The notes under the pieces: generated by a model
What the model saw: the letters and a program-made list of their open reading frames with translations, nothing else
Told to the model about the DNA's origin: nothing
The model's database searches: none
From: a virus
Length of the DNA: 38,219 nt
Virus record (IMG/VR): IMGVR_UViG_3300008516_000274
Location: 1-38,219 of that record
Direction: 5' to 3' (one strand)
Position numbers and translations under genes: made by a program
In this document: positions 4,946 through 14,290 of the stretch, piece after piece
How positions within the stretch are numbered: the stretch's first letter is position 1
How the letters are laid out: every line of letters begins with the position of its first letter

Positions 4946-5397
4946 ATATAAGCATTCCTTATTGATTCCTTTACTCCATCCTTGATGGTTTCCACGCTTG
5001 ACAGCTTACTATCAATCACGGTCTCTGCATTGCTTAGAGTTGTCAAGCTCTGCTCATAGTAAACCTTGTTTGAATCATCATCGTATTTTGTGGTTCCTAA
5101 TTCATCTTCAACATCAGAAAAGAATTGGATCTTTTGGTTATCCCATTCAGACATTGAAGAAGTAAACTTCTCATCTCCATCGTAGTCCTCTAACTCTGAC
5201 TTCTCTCCAACTGCTTCACTACCTCTAAGCAGATGGACAACTTGATATTCTCCTTTGTGGACTCCTACCACTGGCTTGAACTGATCTCCAACCACTACAA
5301 TAAATCCAAACTTATGAATGAAGTAAATGATATCACCATCTTTAAGTTCCACTTCTGCAATCTCTGATAAACTCTCAATAATTTTGTATTCAACCAT
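4942..5397 (-). CDS. Tail-region protein of unknown function (151 aa)
   Basis: Start at 5397 (MVEYKIIESL), inside the end of the upstream spike gene; the identical context ACTATGGTT also starts the upstream spike gene, which supports this choice over the ATG at 5409. Residues 10-70 are beta-rich (KDGDIIYFIHKFGFIVVVG); the C-terminal half is acidic and helical. It follows the adhesin genes, so a small tail-tip or chaperone role is possible. Confidence 0.68.
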   Translation of the reverse strand: MVEYKIIESLSEIAEVELKDGDIIYFIHKFGFIVVVGDQFKPVVGVHKGEYQVVHLLRGSEAVGEKSELEDYDGDEKFTSSMSEWDNQKIQFFSDVEDELGTTKYDDDSNKVYYEQSLTTLSNAETVIDSKLSSVETIKDGVKESIRNAYI

Positions 5398-6607
5398 AGT
5401 ACATCGCATAATCAGAAATGTAATCTATTTCTGAATTATCTCCTCTTTGTATTGTGAACTTAACAAATAAAAAAGTTCCTAAGTAATGTATCTTTGCTAA
5501 TTCTTTTTCAGTAACTTCAATCCAATGTGCTTGATTATCAAATGAAACTTCTGTTTTTAATGTTCCAGATGTTAAACTATGTAAAGATTTTATAATAACA
5601 CTGGTTTCATTTCCAGATAAGGTTCTTAAATCTGTTATGATGTAACCATTAACGTCATCAAAATCGGATAATTCAAATGCTGGATAATATTGAAATTGAG
5701 TATCAAAAACCTCTCTGGTAATGCTAAATCCATTGTTTACTATTGTTCCTTTGGTCATGGTTCCTTTACAAAGAACAATTCCTCTTGAATAAGCTTGTAG
5801 AGGAACATTGTACCAACAACCGTTAGCATTACATTGTATTCTGGTATTTGCCGGATTATCTGCTCGTTCAGAATCAGTATCTGTTCCATATTCATCTCCA
5901 CCACTATTAACTGTGGTTCCAGAAGGCATTTGCATTATAGCAGAAGTTACATTTGTTCCATAACAAATACTCCAAATTTGAGCATAGGTATTTGATTCAG
6001 TATCATCAAAGGTGTCAATCCTATAACAATTTCTCCCGCTTCCACCAGAAGTATCTTGTGTGCTAAAAGTACCAAGCAACTCAATGTAATAAGCTTGTTT
6101 TCCAACATCATTAGCATCACTTGTTTTGAGAGCAGTTACGCCTGTTACATAAGTGGAATTAAGTCTTGCACCTGTTGGTGTAGTTCCTGTTCCGACATAG
6201 AGAGTCTGCATAACTTTACTTCTTGCTTTTCCCCATGTAGAACTATCGTCATAGTAAAGTCTCCAAATACCAACATCTAAAGTTATCATCTTACAACCAT
6301 TAATCTCCCAGTCTCCAATACCTGAAATAGAAGTTGCATAAATATCTATAAAGTACATTGTAGAACTTGCCCAGTTAATTGTTTCATACCAATCATTTCC
6401 ACTATTATAATCCATGTTAGAAACAAAAGAAGCAGTATCAGAAGTGAAGTTATCTGACTTAAAATTATCCTGACTTGTTATTGTCTTTCCATCCAGGGCA
6501 TAATTGATTGGTCCTAGCAGACCGAAAGAATAATTGTGTTTCAGTTTCTCTTCTGTAACATGCTTCTTTATAGGATCAACGTCCTTGATGTAATAAAGCT
6601 TAACCAT
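5390..6607 (-). CDS. Tail spike/adhesin with large inserted domain (405 aa)
   Basis: Residues 25-85 (INYALDGKTITSQDN, NFTSDTASF) and the C-terminal 80 (EVSFDNQAHWIEVTEKELA, ending YISDYAMYYG) are clearly paralogous to the two ends of the next upstream protein. Between them sit about 240 extra residues, beta-rich and Gly/Thr/Ser-rich with several Cys, that the paralogue lacks. This is the pattern of a receptor-binding domain inserted into a tail-spike scaffold. Start at 6607 (MVKLYYIKD), overlapping the upstream stop. Exact ligand cannot be told from sequence. Confidence 0.72.
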   Translation of the reverse strand: MVKLYYIKDVDPIKKHVTEEKLKHNYSFGLLGPINYALDGKTITSQDNFKSDNFTSDTASFVSNMDYNSGNDWYETINWASSTMYFIDIYATSISGIGDWEINGCKMITLDVGIWRLYYDDSSTWGKARSKVMQTLYVGTGTTPTGARLNSTYVTGVTALKTSDANDVGKQAYYIELLGTFSTQDTSGGSGRNCYRIDTFDDTESNTYAQIWSICYGTNVTSAIMQMPSGTTVNSGGDEYGTDTDSERADNPANTRIQCNANGCWYNVPLQAYSRGIVLCKGTMTKGTIVNNGFSITREVFDTQFQYYPAFELSDFDDVNGYIITDLRTLSGNETSVIIKSLHSLTSGTLKTEVSFDNQAHWIEVTEKELAKIHYLGTFLFVKFTIQRGDNSEIDYISDYAMYYG

Positions 6608-7100
6608 AGTAGCAGCCATAACCGGTTATATAATCTGTTCCGGTGTTCCCTCCAGTCCTGTCAAAATACCACTTGATCTTGAGCTGTGTGCCTGCATTTA
6701 GTATCTCTGACAATTCTTTTTCAGTAACAGCAGTCCAATTAGATCCGTTGTCGAAACTCACTGAGGTTGTGACAACTGTTGTGGATTCCTTAGTTATGTC
6801 TCCCTTCACTATGGCCACAGTTTCGCTTCCGCCAATCGTATGAACATCTGTAATCAGGGTGCAATAATCCTGTCCACTATTGCAGTTGTATCTATCATTC
6901 CCAGCATCGTAAGTTAAGTTTGTTTTTGTTGAAGCCGTGTCTGATGTAAATAAATCGACATCCAGATTATCCTGGTTGGTGGTTGTCTCTCCGTCCAGAG
7001 CGAAGTTTATCGAGCTAGTTAGCATGAAACCCAGATTCTCCATAAGGTCAGATCCGAATAGATCATCCCCATCCTTTTTGTAATTAAATTCAAAAGCCAT
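6600..7100 (-). CDS. Tail appendage protein, short paralogue (166 aa)
   Basis: Start at 7100 (MAFEFNYKKD) with GAGGTGA well placed; the longer ORF to 7169 overlaps the upstream gene. The N-terminal motif SSINFALDGETTTNQDNLD and C-terminal motif SVSFDNGSNWTAVTEKELS, ending TGYGCYYG, recur in the 405-aa protein encoded next. It seems to be the uninterrupted version of that scaffold. Its position after the hub and fibre genes supports a virion appendage. Confidence 0.72.
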   Translation of the reverse strand: MAFEFNYKKDGDDLFGSDLMENLGFMLTSSINFALDGETTTNQDNLDVDLFTSDTASTKTNLTYDAGNDRYNCNSGQDYCTLITDVHTIGGSETVAIVKGDITKESTTVVTTSVSFDNGSNWTAVTEKELSEILNAGTQLKIKWYFDRTGGNTGTDYITGYGCYYG

Positions 7101-7384
7101 TATGCATTCACCTCTATTTCTATATTTGTTATTGTGTAATTGTTTCCAATAGCCTTCCACTTGATCCATTTGCCTGTTGCTGTGAATGTGTGGATCGCCC
7201 CGCTTGTTGCTTCCTCGTAAGTGTAGGGTCCGTCAACATTATCAGATAGGCCCAAACGAAAGTCTAAAAAATCTCCACTACCAACCCAAATAGGTTTAGC
7301 AGTAGTAATTGCTTCATTGTTTCCCCATATTGGATTACTCTCTTGTGCCTTGAAACTTGGGAAATCAAACTTTATTTTAGCCAT
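7100..7384 (-). CDS. Small virion-associated protein (94 aa)
   Basis: A beta-rich protein (WVGSGDFLDFRLG, IHTFTATGKWIKWKAIG) without signal peptide. The pattern of short strands ending in NYTITNIEIEVNA looks like a beta-sandwich subunit. The stop overlaps the start of the next appendage gene, and the codons for EIEVNA contain its GAGGTGA. Probably a tail-tip component by position; no family recognised. Confidence 0.65.
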   Translation of the reverse strand: MAKIKFDFPSFKAQESNPIWGNNEAITTAKPIWVGSGDFLDFRLGLSDNVDGPYTYEEATSGAIHTFTATGKWIKWKAIGNNYTITNIEIEVNA

Positions 7385-7385
7385 T

Positions 7386-9383
7386 TTAGATTAGTTGGAA
7401 CTCGTCCTCAAACTCAGTTATACTTGTTGCATTAACATAACTTCCGGTAATGTTTATAAAATATTCAACACCAGCAGTAGCATTTATTATCGTTACCCAC
7501 GAGGTAGTAAGCAAGATGTTATTGTATTTAACCAATAAGGTTTCTGAAAATGCGTCTAATTTTGCTTGTACTTCTCCATCTATATCAGCGGTTATGTTGT
7601 AGCTGTAACCACAACTATCTTCATTCAAAGGGCTCATATCATATTGGTAAAAGGAACTTGTAGTCCAATTGTAGTAACTGAAATTTGTTAGGAAGTAAAC
7701 CAGTCCACTCATTCCGGGACAAAGTTCTACATTCACACCAAGAAGTATATAACTGAAATATCTCAGTTCTGATTGATGTGGTGTTTTATCAAAAGCAATA
7801 CAATTAACATCCCACCCATAGTTGCCTTCTGGAAAGGTTATTGGAGCAAAGTTATTTATTACGCTATTGTTGTCAACATTGTAAATAGTTTGGTTAATGG
7901 TTCCGTTTATTCTCAAGGAACAGCTTTCTGCGATATCATAATCAGTTATAGAGAAGTTAAATAGAACATTGGCTCCAAGAAAATAAGAAGAATCATTAGC
8001 CGGAGAATCTAAAGTAATCTCTATTCCACTTCCGGTTATATTAACTGTTCTTAAAGCAGATTGGTTTGTGGTAGTTTCATCAAAGGCAGTGCATACTACA
8101 TTCCACTCATATACTCCTGTTGGAAATTCCACATCATTAAAGTTTGTAACAACACTATTGTTGCTTACTCCATAGATTGTTTGATTTACTATTCCTTCTA
8201 TCTTTAAATCACAACTTTGAATGGGTTTGATATCACTTGCTGAGAAGTTAAAGGTAACTGGATGGTAAGCAAGGAACTCTTCCAAATCATCTGGCTTGTT
8301 GGAAGTAACAACCAATTCGCTTGGAAAGGTTAGATTGACTTGTAAGCACCCTGAAGTTGAATTTGCGTATTCATTACCCAATTCATCAATAAAAGAGCAG
8401 TAGAGGCAATGTATTCCCTCTGAGATGTCATCATATACTGTGTAGGCATGGGAAACTGTGTTCAAAGTAGCAAATAGGTAATTTTCATTCAAATCAATTG
8501 TAGCGGTATGGTTTAAGTTCTGGTCTAAAATACAAGAGCCATTTGAAATCTTATTAGTAGTTACAGTTAAAGATAAAAGGTCTGAGGTTATATGTACCAT
8601 TTCATCAGTATTCCAAGCCTCAGTATCTCCGATAACATTATTAGATGTTACATTCCAGCTTGAGTTGGTTGGTGGAGTTGTATCAGGTGGAGTAGGAAGA
8701 AGGTAAGAAAAGTTGTCAAATTTAAAATGAAAAGCTGGGTCAAAACCACCATTTAATGCACCTATACAAGCAGCTTCACTAAACTTAGGAGATTGTACTG
8801 TTGGGTTATCAAAATCCCAATAAGTTGTTGCAGTCCAACTTACGCCATTTGCACTATAATAACCAGTAATTCTGGTTAAAGTTTTCTCTATTTTTAAATA
8901 AACCGGAGTTGAAATAGACCAAGCAATTTGTTGATAAACTTCATTAACACCCGGAGTATGAATATAAAAACGGAGCTCTTCAGTACAGTCAGACCTCAAA
9001 TCAAACCCAGCATAATAATCAGTACTACTGCTCTTTCCATCTCTTCCACAATTAGCCATATCTCCTATATAAAAAGTACCAAGACCAACACAACCAGAAC
9101 TACCTACTCCAGACATATAAGTTTGAATTACAAAAGTTTCTTCTGAATCTTTTGCAAAAGACTCTGAACGACCAACACCAGAACCTGAACCAGAACAATC
9201 CATTACCTGACCAGTTTCAGAACAGGCAGTATTTGGACCAGTAGTTGGAGGACTCCATATCAAAGGGTCTATACTATTATCATCAAAATCGTCCAACACA
9301 TCAGCAGAAGCAAAACTACTTATAAGTATTGTTATAACTATACCAAACAATATAAGTAAAACCTTCTTTGACTTATAGCTCAT
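7386..9383 (-). CDS. Secreted multi-domain adhesin: ConA-like plus Ig-like repeats (665 aa)
   Basis: Residues 1-26 form a signal peptide (VLLILFGIVITILISSF, then ASA). About 27-230 resembles a concanavalin-like jelly roll (DVLDDFDDNSIDPLIW). About 240-345 is an Ig-like domain. Two tandem Ig-like units follow (about 355-450 and 455-545) with shared QSCDLKIEGIVNQTIYG / ESCSLRINGTINQTIYN motifs. The last 110 residues form another beta domain (TAGVEYFINITGSYVN). There are many NxS/T sequons and paired cysteines, as in archaeal, especially DPANN, surface proteins. A signal peptide on a structural gene is unusual for phages; it may be a spike glycoprotein displayed via the host envelope, or a host-derived surface protein. 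Confidence 0.72.
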   Translation of the reverse strand: MSYKSKKVLLILFGIVITILISSFASADVLDDFDDNSIDPLIWSPPTTGPNTACSETGQVMDCSGSGSGVGRSESFAKDSEETFVIQTYMSGVGSSGCVGLGTFYIGDMANCGRDGKSSSTDYYAGFDLRSDCTEELRFYIHTPGVNEVYQQIAWSISTPVYLKIEKTLTRITGYYSANGVSWTATTYWDFDNPTVQSPKFSEAACIGALNGGFDPAFHFKFDNFSYLLPTPPDTTPPTNSSWNVTSNNVIGDTEAWNTDEMVHITSDLLSLTVTTNKISNGSCILDQNLNHTATIDLNENYLFATLNTVSHAYTVYDDISEGIHCLYCSFIDELGNEYANSTSGCLQVNLTFPSELVVTSNKPDDLEEFLAYHPVTFNFSASDIKPIQSCDLKIEGIVNQTIYGVSNNSVVTNFNDVEFPTGVYEWNVVCTAFDETTTNQSALRTVNITGSGIEITLDSPANDSSYFLGANVLFNFSITDYDIAESCSLRINGTINQTIYNVDNNSVINNFAPITFPEGNYGWDVNCIAFDKTPHQSELRYFSYILLGVNVELCPGMSGLVYFLTNFSYYNWTTSSFYQYDMSPLNEDSCGYSYNITADIDGEVQAKLDAFSETLLVKYNNILLTTSWVTIINATAGVEYFINITGSYVNATSITEFEDEFQLI

Positions 9384-10159
9384 TTTAGTAAATTAACCTC
9401 ATCACAAACTCCCCTATCCATTTCATACCCTCTGCATCTTCCAAACTCATCAAAGTCTCTATCGCCTATTGGTACATTCCATTGTGAAACATACTCGTCC
9501 TTTAGATTAACATAACCTAAGTATTCCTTTCCACCTGCTTTTATCCCAATCCTTTCTCCAGAATAGTATTCAGTTTTGTATCCTTTTAATTCTGTAACAG
9601 TGTATTCATATCCACCTTCCCAAGATTTGTTTAAAGCATTATAAATTAATGGTACTTGGATAACTTTATCTTTATAAATTGGAACTTGCTTTGAAAGGTT
9701 CTCATAAATGTATTGGTAACCTATTAGTATTGGGTCCAAAGAACCAAATGTATATTTAATCCTATCAGCATCATGCATATCAACAATCAGTTTAAACTCT
9801 TTCTTAGAATATCTTGGAAAAACAAAGACATACAATCTATCATCCGGTATATTTCCTAACCTTGTCTCCATAGTAAAGTTAGTAAATTTCCACTTGCCAT
9901 AATACTTAACATAAAGGTCAAAGTTCTTAACGTCTGGAGAGAAGTCCATAGTCCAATCGCCTTTATTGTATAGATAAACACTTCTGCTTCCTTTGTTAGT
10001 TACATCACAATAAACTTCACAATGTAATCCATCGCAGACTTTATCTTCACACTCAATTGTAAGTCCCGGTATTAGAGATAGAAAAGCCATCAGAGCCACG
10101 AAAGTCGTAGCTGAGATTATGTAAACCCTGTTACCAAACATCTTTTTTAAATCTACCAT
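9380..10159 (-). CDS. Membrane-anchored or secreted beta-rich protein (259 aa)
   Basis: An N-terminal hydrophobic segment (residues 13-32, VYIISATTFVALMAFLSLIP) follows a basic start, either a signal anchor or signal peptide. The ectodomain has a Cys cluster (IECEDKVCDGLHCEVYC) and an Ig-like pattern (VTNKGSRSVYLYNKG, then KEFKLIVDMHDADRIKY), ending with further cysteines (CRGYEMDRGVCDEVN). It overlaps both neighbours by one to four bases, so it belongs to the tail-adhesin operon. Likely host-surface interaction; unrecognised family. Confidence 0.66.
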   Translation of the reverse strand: MVDLKKMFGNRVYIISATTFVALMAFLSLIPGLTIECEDKVCDGLHCEVYCDVTNKGSRSVYLYNKGDWTMDFSPDVKNFDLYVKYYGKWKFTNFTMETRLGNIPDDRLYVFVFPRYSKKEFKLIVDMHDADRIKYTFGSLDPILIGYQYIYENLSKQVPIYKDKVIQVPLIYNALNKSWEGGYEYTVTELKGYKTEYYSGERIGIKAGGKEYLGYVNLKDEYVSQWNVPIGDRDFDEFGRCRGYEMDRGVCDEVNLLK

Positions 10160-11055
10160 TATTCTATTAATGTTTTTATAACAAACACAATTTCATCTGT
10201 GTCTGTCTTTGAAATTGAATCAAATACATCTCTGCTTTTCATAAGCGGTGTTCCATCTGTATTGAATAAACCCATCTCTGAGATAGAATATCCATTAGCC
10301 TCAACTGTGCTTATCCTACATCTTATTTCTACTTGTAAATTGGTGTAATCAATTATTGGATAACCACTTTCAAATAGTTTAGTGTAATCATCACTGCTAA
10401 TTACTTTTATATCATCCATAGCAAAGTCTCCTACACTCCAAGTTATCCCTGCTCCGGTAGCAGTCAAACCAACATAAGTATAATCCATAGCTGAAAGAGA
10501 AGGAGAGCCAGTTGTACTATCTGAATTAGAACTTGTTAGGTTATCAATCAAATTCCAACCTACTGCTAAATCTGCTTTGTCCTTTTGCCATTCATAGTAA
10601 TCTCCTGCCCCGGAACCAAACCTAATTGTAAGACAATTGGAAGTAGCCAACTTGGTTAAGGCAGTAGCATCTTTGATATAAACCCAAATACTTAACTCTT
10701 TACTTGTAAAATCTCTACTTGTTGTTGTTTTGTAAGTAGAAGCTGTTGCACTTGCACTTCCATCTTTGGTTAGATTTAAACTATTACTTCCTTCTTTGTA
10801 AGTAGTGGAATTGAGTGAGGTGGTCATATCAGCTGAATCTGTCCAATCAGCAGTTTCACAATCATCTACTGATTCAGTTCCAGCTATTGGTATAGGATTT
10901 CCCATATCAGTATCTAAAACAGTAGCAGTAGTATCATCGCTACCTATCTTAAATTGAGTAACTTCACTTCTTGTTGGTACTGCTGAATATGTACGGTCAA
11001 GCATTATCTTTCTTCCTGAGTTTGTAATTAATCCTCCACTAACAATTTTGACCAC
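10159..11055 (-). CDS. Tail fibre/baseplate protein with inserted carbohydrate-binding-like domain (298 aa)
   Basis: The N-terminal 45 residues (GLITNSGRKIML, then FKIGSDDTTA) and C-terminal 90 (YSISEMGLFNTDGTPLMKS, SISKTDTDEIVFVIKTLI) follow the pattern of phage tail-fibre proteins. Residues about 65-215 form a separate beta-sandwich (TTYKEGSNSLNLTKDGSA, DFAMDDIKVIS) resembling a galactose-binding-like or CBM module. The listed start is GTG at 11055, but its Shine-Dalgarno GAGGTG overlaps it; an ATT at 11046 would be correctly spaced, so the true start is uncertain. Confidence 0.7.
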   Translation of the reverse strand: MVKIVSGGLITNSGRKIMLDRTYSAVPTRSEVTQFKIGSDDTTATVLDTDMGNPIPIAGTESVDDCETADWTDSADMTTSLNSTTYKEGSNSLNLTKDGSASATASTYKTTTSRDFTSKELSIWVYIKDATALTKLATSNCLTIRFGSGAGDYYEWQKDKADLAVGWNLIDNLTSSNSDSTTGSPSLSAMDYTYVGLTATGAGITWSVGDFAMDDIKVISSDDYTKLFESGYPIIDYTNLQVEIRCRISTVEANGYSISEMGLFNTDGTPLMKSRDVFDSISKTDTDEIVFVIKTLIE

Positions 11056-11075
11056 CTCTTTTGTTATTTGTCATT

Positions 11076-12677
11076 TTAAAACTCCAATTGTTTATCTACC
11101 AAATTCCAATTAGCATCTCCAACCCCCTTAAAGTCTTCATCATAAAAGTTTTCAATATACTTTTGGTCCTTCCATACTCTCCTAATCAATACCTCTCCGA
11201 CACTGAAAGCACTTCCTAACTTGTTTACTCCAACTACATCATAGTTTGGGTGTCCAACAATAAAACCATCAGCATCTATTGTTTTCCTATAAGCATCAAT
11301 ATATCTCCTATAATATCTAACTGAATTTGGTAAGTTTTTAATTGATATGATTAAATCAGTATTCTTTTGGTTCTCTTCTTCTAATCGTCTTATTCTTTCA
11401 ATTGTAAACATCCCCCAATCAGCAAGTTTATATTCCTTATCTCCGAGAGTTAGTTCATCTCCTTTGTGTGGAAACTTCTTTGTAATCTTACCGATAACTA
11501 AATCTCTATCTTCATCATTTAGAATATCAGTAACTCTTACTTTTTGTCCTGCTTCATAATCAATTACATTTTTAGGAATTAGTTGTGGAATAGTGATAAA
11601 AGGTTCAGAGTATTTACTTAACCAAGCATTACCTCTCTTCTCTGAATCATCAACAGTTTGAATATCTGAAAAGAATTTTTCATTCTCGTAAATTCCATAT
11701 TTGCTTTGACTTGCTGTATCTTCAACCCGTACTGGAACAGGAATAGCATTGGTGTAGGTTACTTTTACATTTTTGGAACCAATTGCCGGAGACCAATTAT
11801 CAGTTGCAGATAATTTCTTTGTTTCTTTATCAATATTATAATCATAAGTTCCAGAGGTAGAATCTTCAACTCCGGGAACTTTCAAGATAAGTGTTCCAGC
11901 TACATCCTCCCATACCTGAACAGCTATTGGTTTCTTAGCCAAAGTAAATATTTGATTTGCTAAGCCATCTCCATCAAAGAATACATCATCTTGTACTTCT
12001 TGTACTGCTCCTTTTACGGTTAGCTTGTTTACGCATTGGGTATTATCTTCCACCCACTTGGGAAGGTTGGAAACATTGTTATTTGCTCCACCAACATAAA
12101 GAGTATTTCCGCTTGTGTATCCTTTTGGTTCAAAATGAACTTTGCTATCAGAAGCATCATAGTAAATTTGATAATCATAGATATCTGCTAAGATTTGTAA
12201 TCTTGATAATACATCAGTTCCATTACAGATAAACTTCTTTAGTACTAATACTTCACCAGTATCAACTACTTCTGCTGTTAATCCCCCGTGTGTTTCAATT
12301 AAGTCTTTAGCTATATCACTTCCTTTGGATTCTGTTGAGGGGAATGAAATACCATCATAAGTATAAGTTACACTTGCTTTAATCAAATCAATCAATTTAT
12401 CTTTTCCATAGATAGTAACCTCTGGTCCTTGTTTATCTATTCGGTCTATGTATCCATCAAACTCATTGCTATCCGTAGAGGTGGTTAATCCTCTTTTGAT
12501 TGTAATTGGGTGACCACTTCTTAAATCAGAAATATCTGTGAATACTCCATAAGTTGTATTAATGATACAATCTTTTATTTCCTTTCCAGAAGTTTCAACT
12601 ATCTTCCAAGTTGTTAATCTTGATGAAGATATATCTACTGCATTTAGTTTCACTTGTGTTTTCATCTGTAAAGCCAT
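11076..12677 (-). CDS. Tail hub/baseplate hub protein (533 aa)
   Basis: The N-terminus (KTQVKLNAVDISSSRL, then GHPITIKRGL and FDGYIDRIDKQGPEVTIYG) is the usual opening of phage tail-hub proteins of the gp27/late-control-D type; the middle has the hub-typical VLSRLQILADIYDYQIYYD and a C-terminal extension (about 440-533) with a helix (TIERIRRLEEENQKN) and a tail-tip-like end. It lies directly after the minor tail protein and tape measure, the normal hub position. Forms the ring at the tail tip to which fibres attach. Confidence 0.78.
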   Translation of the reverse strand: MALQMKTQVKLNAVDISSSRLTTWKIVETSGKEIKDCIINTTYGVFTDISDLRSGHPITIKRGLTTSTDSNEFDGYIDRIDKQGPEVTIYGKDKLIDLIKASVTYTYDGISFPSTESKGSDIAKDLIETHGGLTAEVVDTGEVLVLKKFICNGTDVLSRLQILADIYDYQIYYDASDSKVHFEPKGYTSGNTLYVGGANNNVSNLPKWVEDNTQCVNKLTVKGAVQEVQDDVFFDGDGLANQIFTLAKKPIAVQVWEDVAGTLILKVPGVEDSTSGTYDYNIDKETKKLSATDNWSPAIGSKNVKVTYTNAIPVPVRVEDTASQSKYGIYENEKFFSDIQTVDDSEKRGNAWLSKYSEPFITIPQLIPKNVIDYEAGQKVRVTDILNDEDRDLVIGKITKKFPHKGDELTLGDKEYKLADWGMFTIERIRRLEEENQKNTDLIISIKNLPNSVRYYRRYIDAYRKTIDADGFIVGHPNYDVVGVNKLGSAFSVGEVLIRRVWKDQKYIENFYDEDFKGVGDANWNLVDKQLEF

Positions 12678-12678
12678 T

Positions 12679-13050
12679 TTAACCTATGTATTTTCCCTGT
12701 ATAAATTTAACCTCATAAGTACATTTAAAGCCCGGTAAATCCCAAACAGTTAAGGAACTTGCTATCATTCCAGTAATGGTTCCGGTTTGGTCACTTATGA
12801 ATTCAATTACATCTTGGTTTCCATCTATCAATGCTTCAAAGGCATTTACTTTAGCTCTGGTATTGGAAATTGTACCTTCTGCAAAAGTACCAACAATACT
12901 TATCATTTTAACTACACCCAACATATCAAAGACTTCTGTTTTATCACTATCTTCTGTTGGAATTGGAATTGGAATAATGTTAGCTGTCTTCTCTGGTCTA
13001 ATCTGTTCGCAACCAGTTAATTCTATTCCACCTAAAGTAGGTATAGTCAT
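12679..13050 (-). CDS. Minor tail protein (123 aa)
   Basis: Start at 13050 (MTIPTLGGIE) with GGAGG about 9 bases upstream; the longer reading overlaps the tape-measure gene. Residues 25-60 (IPIPIPTEDSDKTEVFDMLG) and the C-terminal WDLPGFKCTYEVKFIQGKYI give a compact beta-rich protein. Located between tape measure and hub, the usual place for a distal tail or tail-completion protein. Family not identified with certainty. Confidence 0.72.
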   Translation of the reverse strand: MTIPTLGGIELTGCEQIRPEKTANIIPIPIPTEDSDKTEVFDMLGVVKMISIVGTFAEGTISNTRAKVNAFEALIDGNQDVIEFISDQTGTITGMIASSLTVWDLPGFKCTYEVKFIQGKYIG

Positions 13051-13051
13051 T

Positions 13052-14290
13052 TTAAAATCCTCCGATAAATTCACTTGTTCTGTTTGACATTCCTCTTTGC
13101 ATTGCATCAGCAACAGCAGAACTTATTTTGTCAATTAAATTTCTATCTATTGAACTCGCATCTAAAGCATTAATATTGATTGTTATGTTACTTTTTCCAC
13201 CACTAACCATTGTTCCGGGTGTTTTAGTAGCAATAAGATAATCTTTTGGGTCTGTTTTGATTACCTGTCCCTGTGGAGTTATTACTGCATCTCCAACCCC
13301 AATGGTGGGAGATTTTATTCCAATTACATGTTTTGCTATATTCCAAATCCTTGATGAAATTCCACCGCCTGTTGATTGTCCTCCACTACCTCCGCCCATC
13401 CATCCTTTAAAATTTGCCCATAGTTCTTTGACCTTAGCTATCATATCTCTAACAAAACTTGGTATTGTATCAACAAAGAAAGTTTTAAGAGAAGTTTTCA
13501 TATCACTGTACCAAGTTACTATAACTGATTTCCATTCAGCATATTTTTCAACAATTGTTTCTTTGGTATCATTGTACCATTTTTTGATTGCAATACCCCA
13601 CTCACTATAATATTTCTTAATCATTGCTCCTTGTTCATCAAACCATCTAACCATTCCTCCCCAAATTTCACTACTGATTTCAGAAATTGATTCCCAAGCA
13701 CTTACAAAAGATTCTTTAATACTTTCCCAAACACTACTTGCTTTTTCTTTAAATGACTCCCACCATTCAGATATGTTTTCTGGAATGTCTGAGAATATTC
13801 CTTTAATACTTTCTCCCAAAGTTCTAAATATTTCAACTAAGGTTTCTAAATCTAAAGGACCAATACCAATTGGTGGTGTTATCCCTGTTGTTGGTTTAAG
13901 TACTTCAGAAGCTGGTTTTAGATATTGTCTTGCCCATTTATAAAAAGGAATTGCCCACCTAAGCATAGCCAAAGCAAATGGTCTCAATACCATACTAAGT
14001 AAATCTCCAACTGGTCTTAATAACAATGTAAGGGTCTTACCAAATATCTTCATAGTTGCCTGTAATTGTGGACTTGCGGCTACCAATCTATCTATCCCTT
14101 TCTTTATACCAGCAACTAAAAGGTTTCCAACTGCAACTCCCGCCGCTATCTTGCCTATGCCAACTGATTGTTTACCAAGTTCTCCAGTAATCTTATTTGT
14201 TTGTTGATTACCTCCTGCCATTTTACCCATTGGTCCAGCTACTCCGCTTGTATCAAATACAATTTTTGCTTTAACTATATCTTCAGGCAT
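13052..14290 (-). CDS. Tape measure protein (412 aa)
   Basis: Start at 14290 (MPEDIVKAKI) with GGAGG 13 bases upstream. The N-terminal region is Gly/Lys-rich; hydrophobic helices follow at about 50-125 (KIAAGVAVGNLLVAGI, SMVLRPFALAMLRWAI), then a Trp-rich repeated helical stretch (WWESFKEKASSVWESIKES and similar), and a C-terminal Gly-rich plus beta domain. This is the layout of a siphovirus tape measure. At about 0.15 nm per residue it predicts a tail near 60 nm. It directly follows the tail-assembly chaperones. Confidence 0.85.
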   Translation of the reverse strand: MPEDIVKAKIVFDTSGVAGPMGKMAGGNQQTNKITGELGKQSVGIGKIAAGVAVGNLLVAGIKKGIDRLVAASPQLQATMKIFGKTLTLLLRPVGDLLSMVLRPFALAMLRWAIPFYKWARQYLKPASEVLKPTTGITPPIGIGPLDLETLVEIFRTLGESIKGIFSDIPENISEWWESFKEKASSVWESIKESFVSAWESISEISSEIWGGMVRWFDEQGAMIKKYYSEWGIAIKKWYNDTKETIVEKYAEWKSVIVTWYSDMKTSLKTFFVDTIPSFVRDMIAKVKELWANFKGWMGGGSGGQSTGGGISSRIWNIAKHVIGIKSPTIGVGDAVITPQGQVIKTDPKDYLIATKTPGTMVSGGKSNITININALDASSIDRNLIDKISSAVADAMQRGMSNRTSEFIGGF

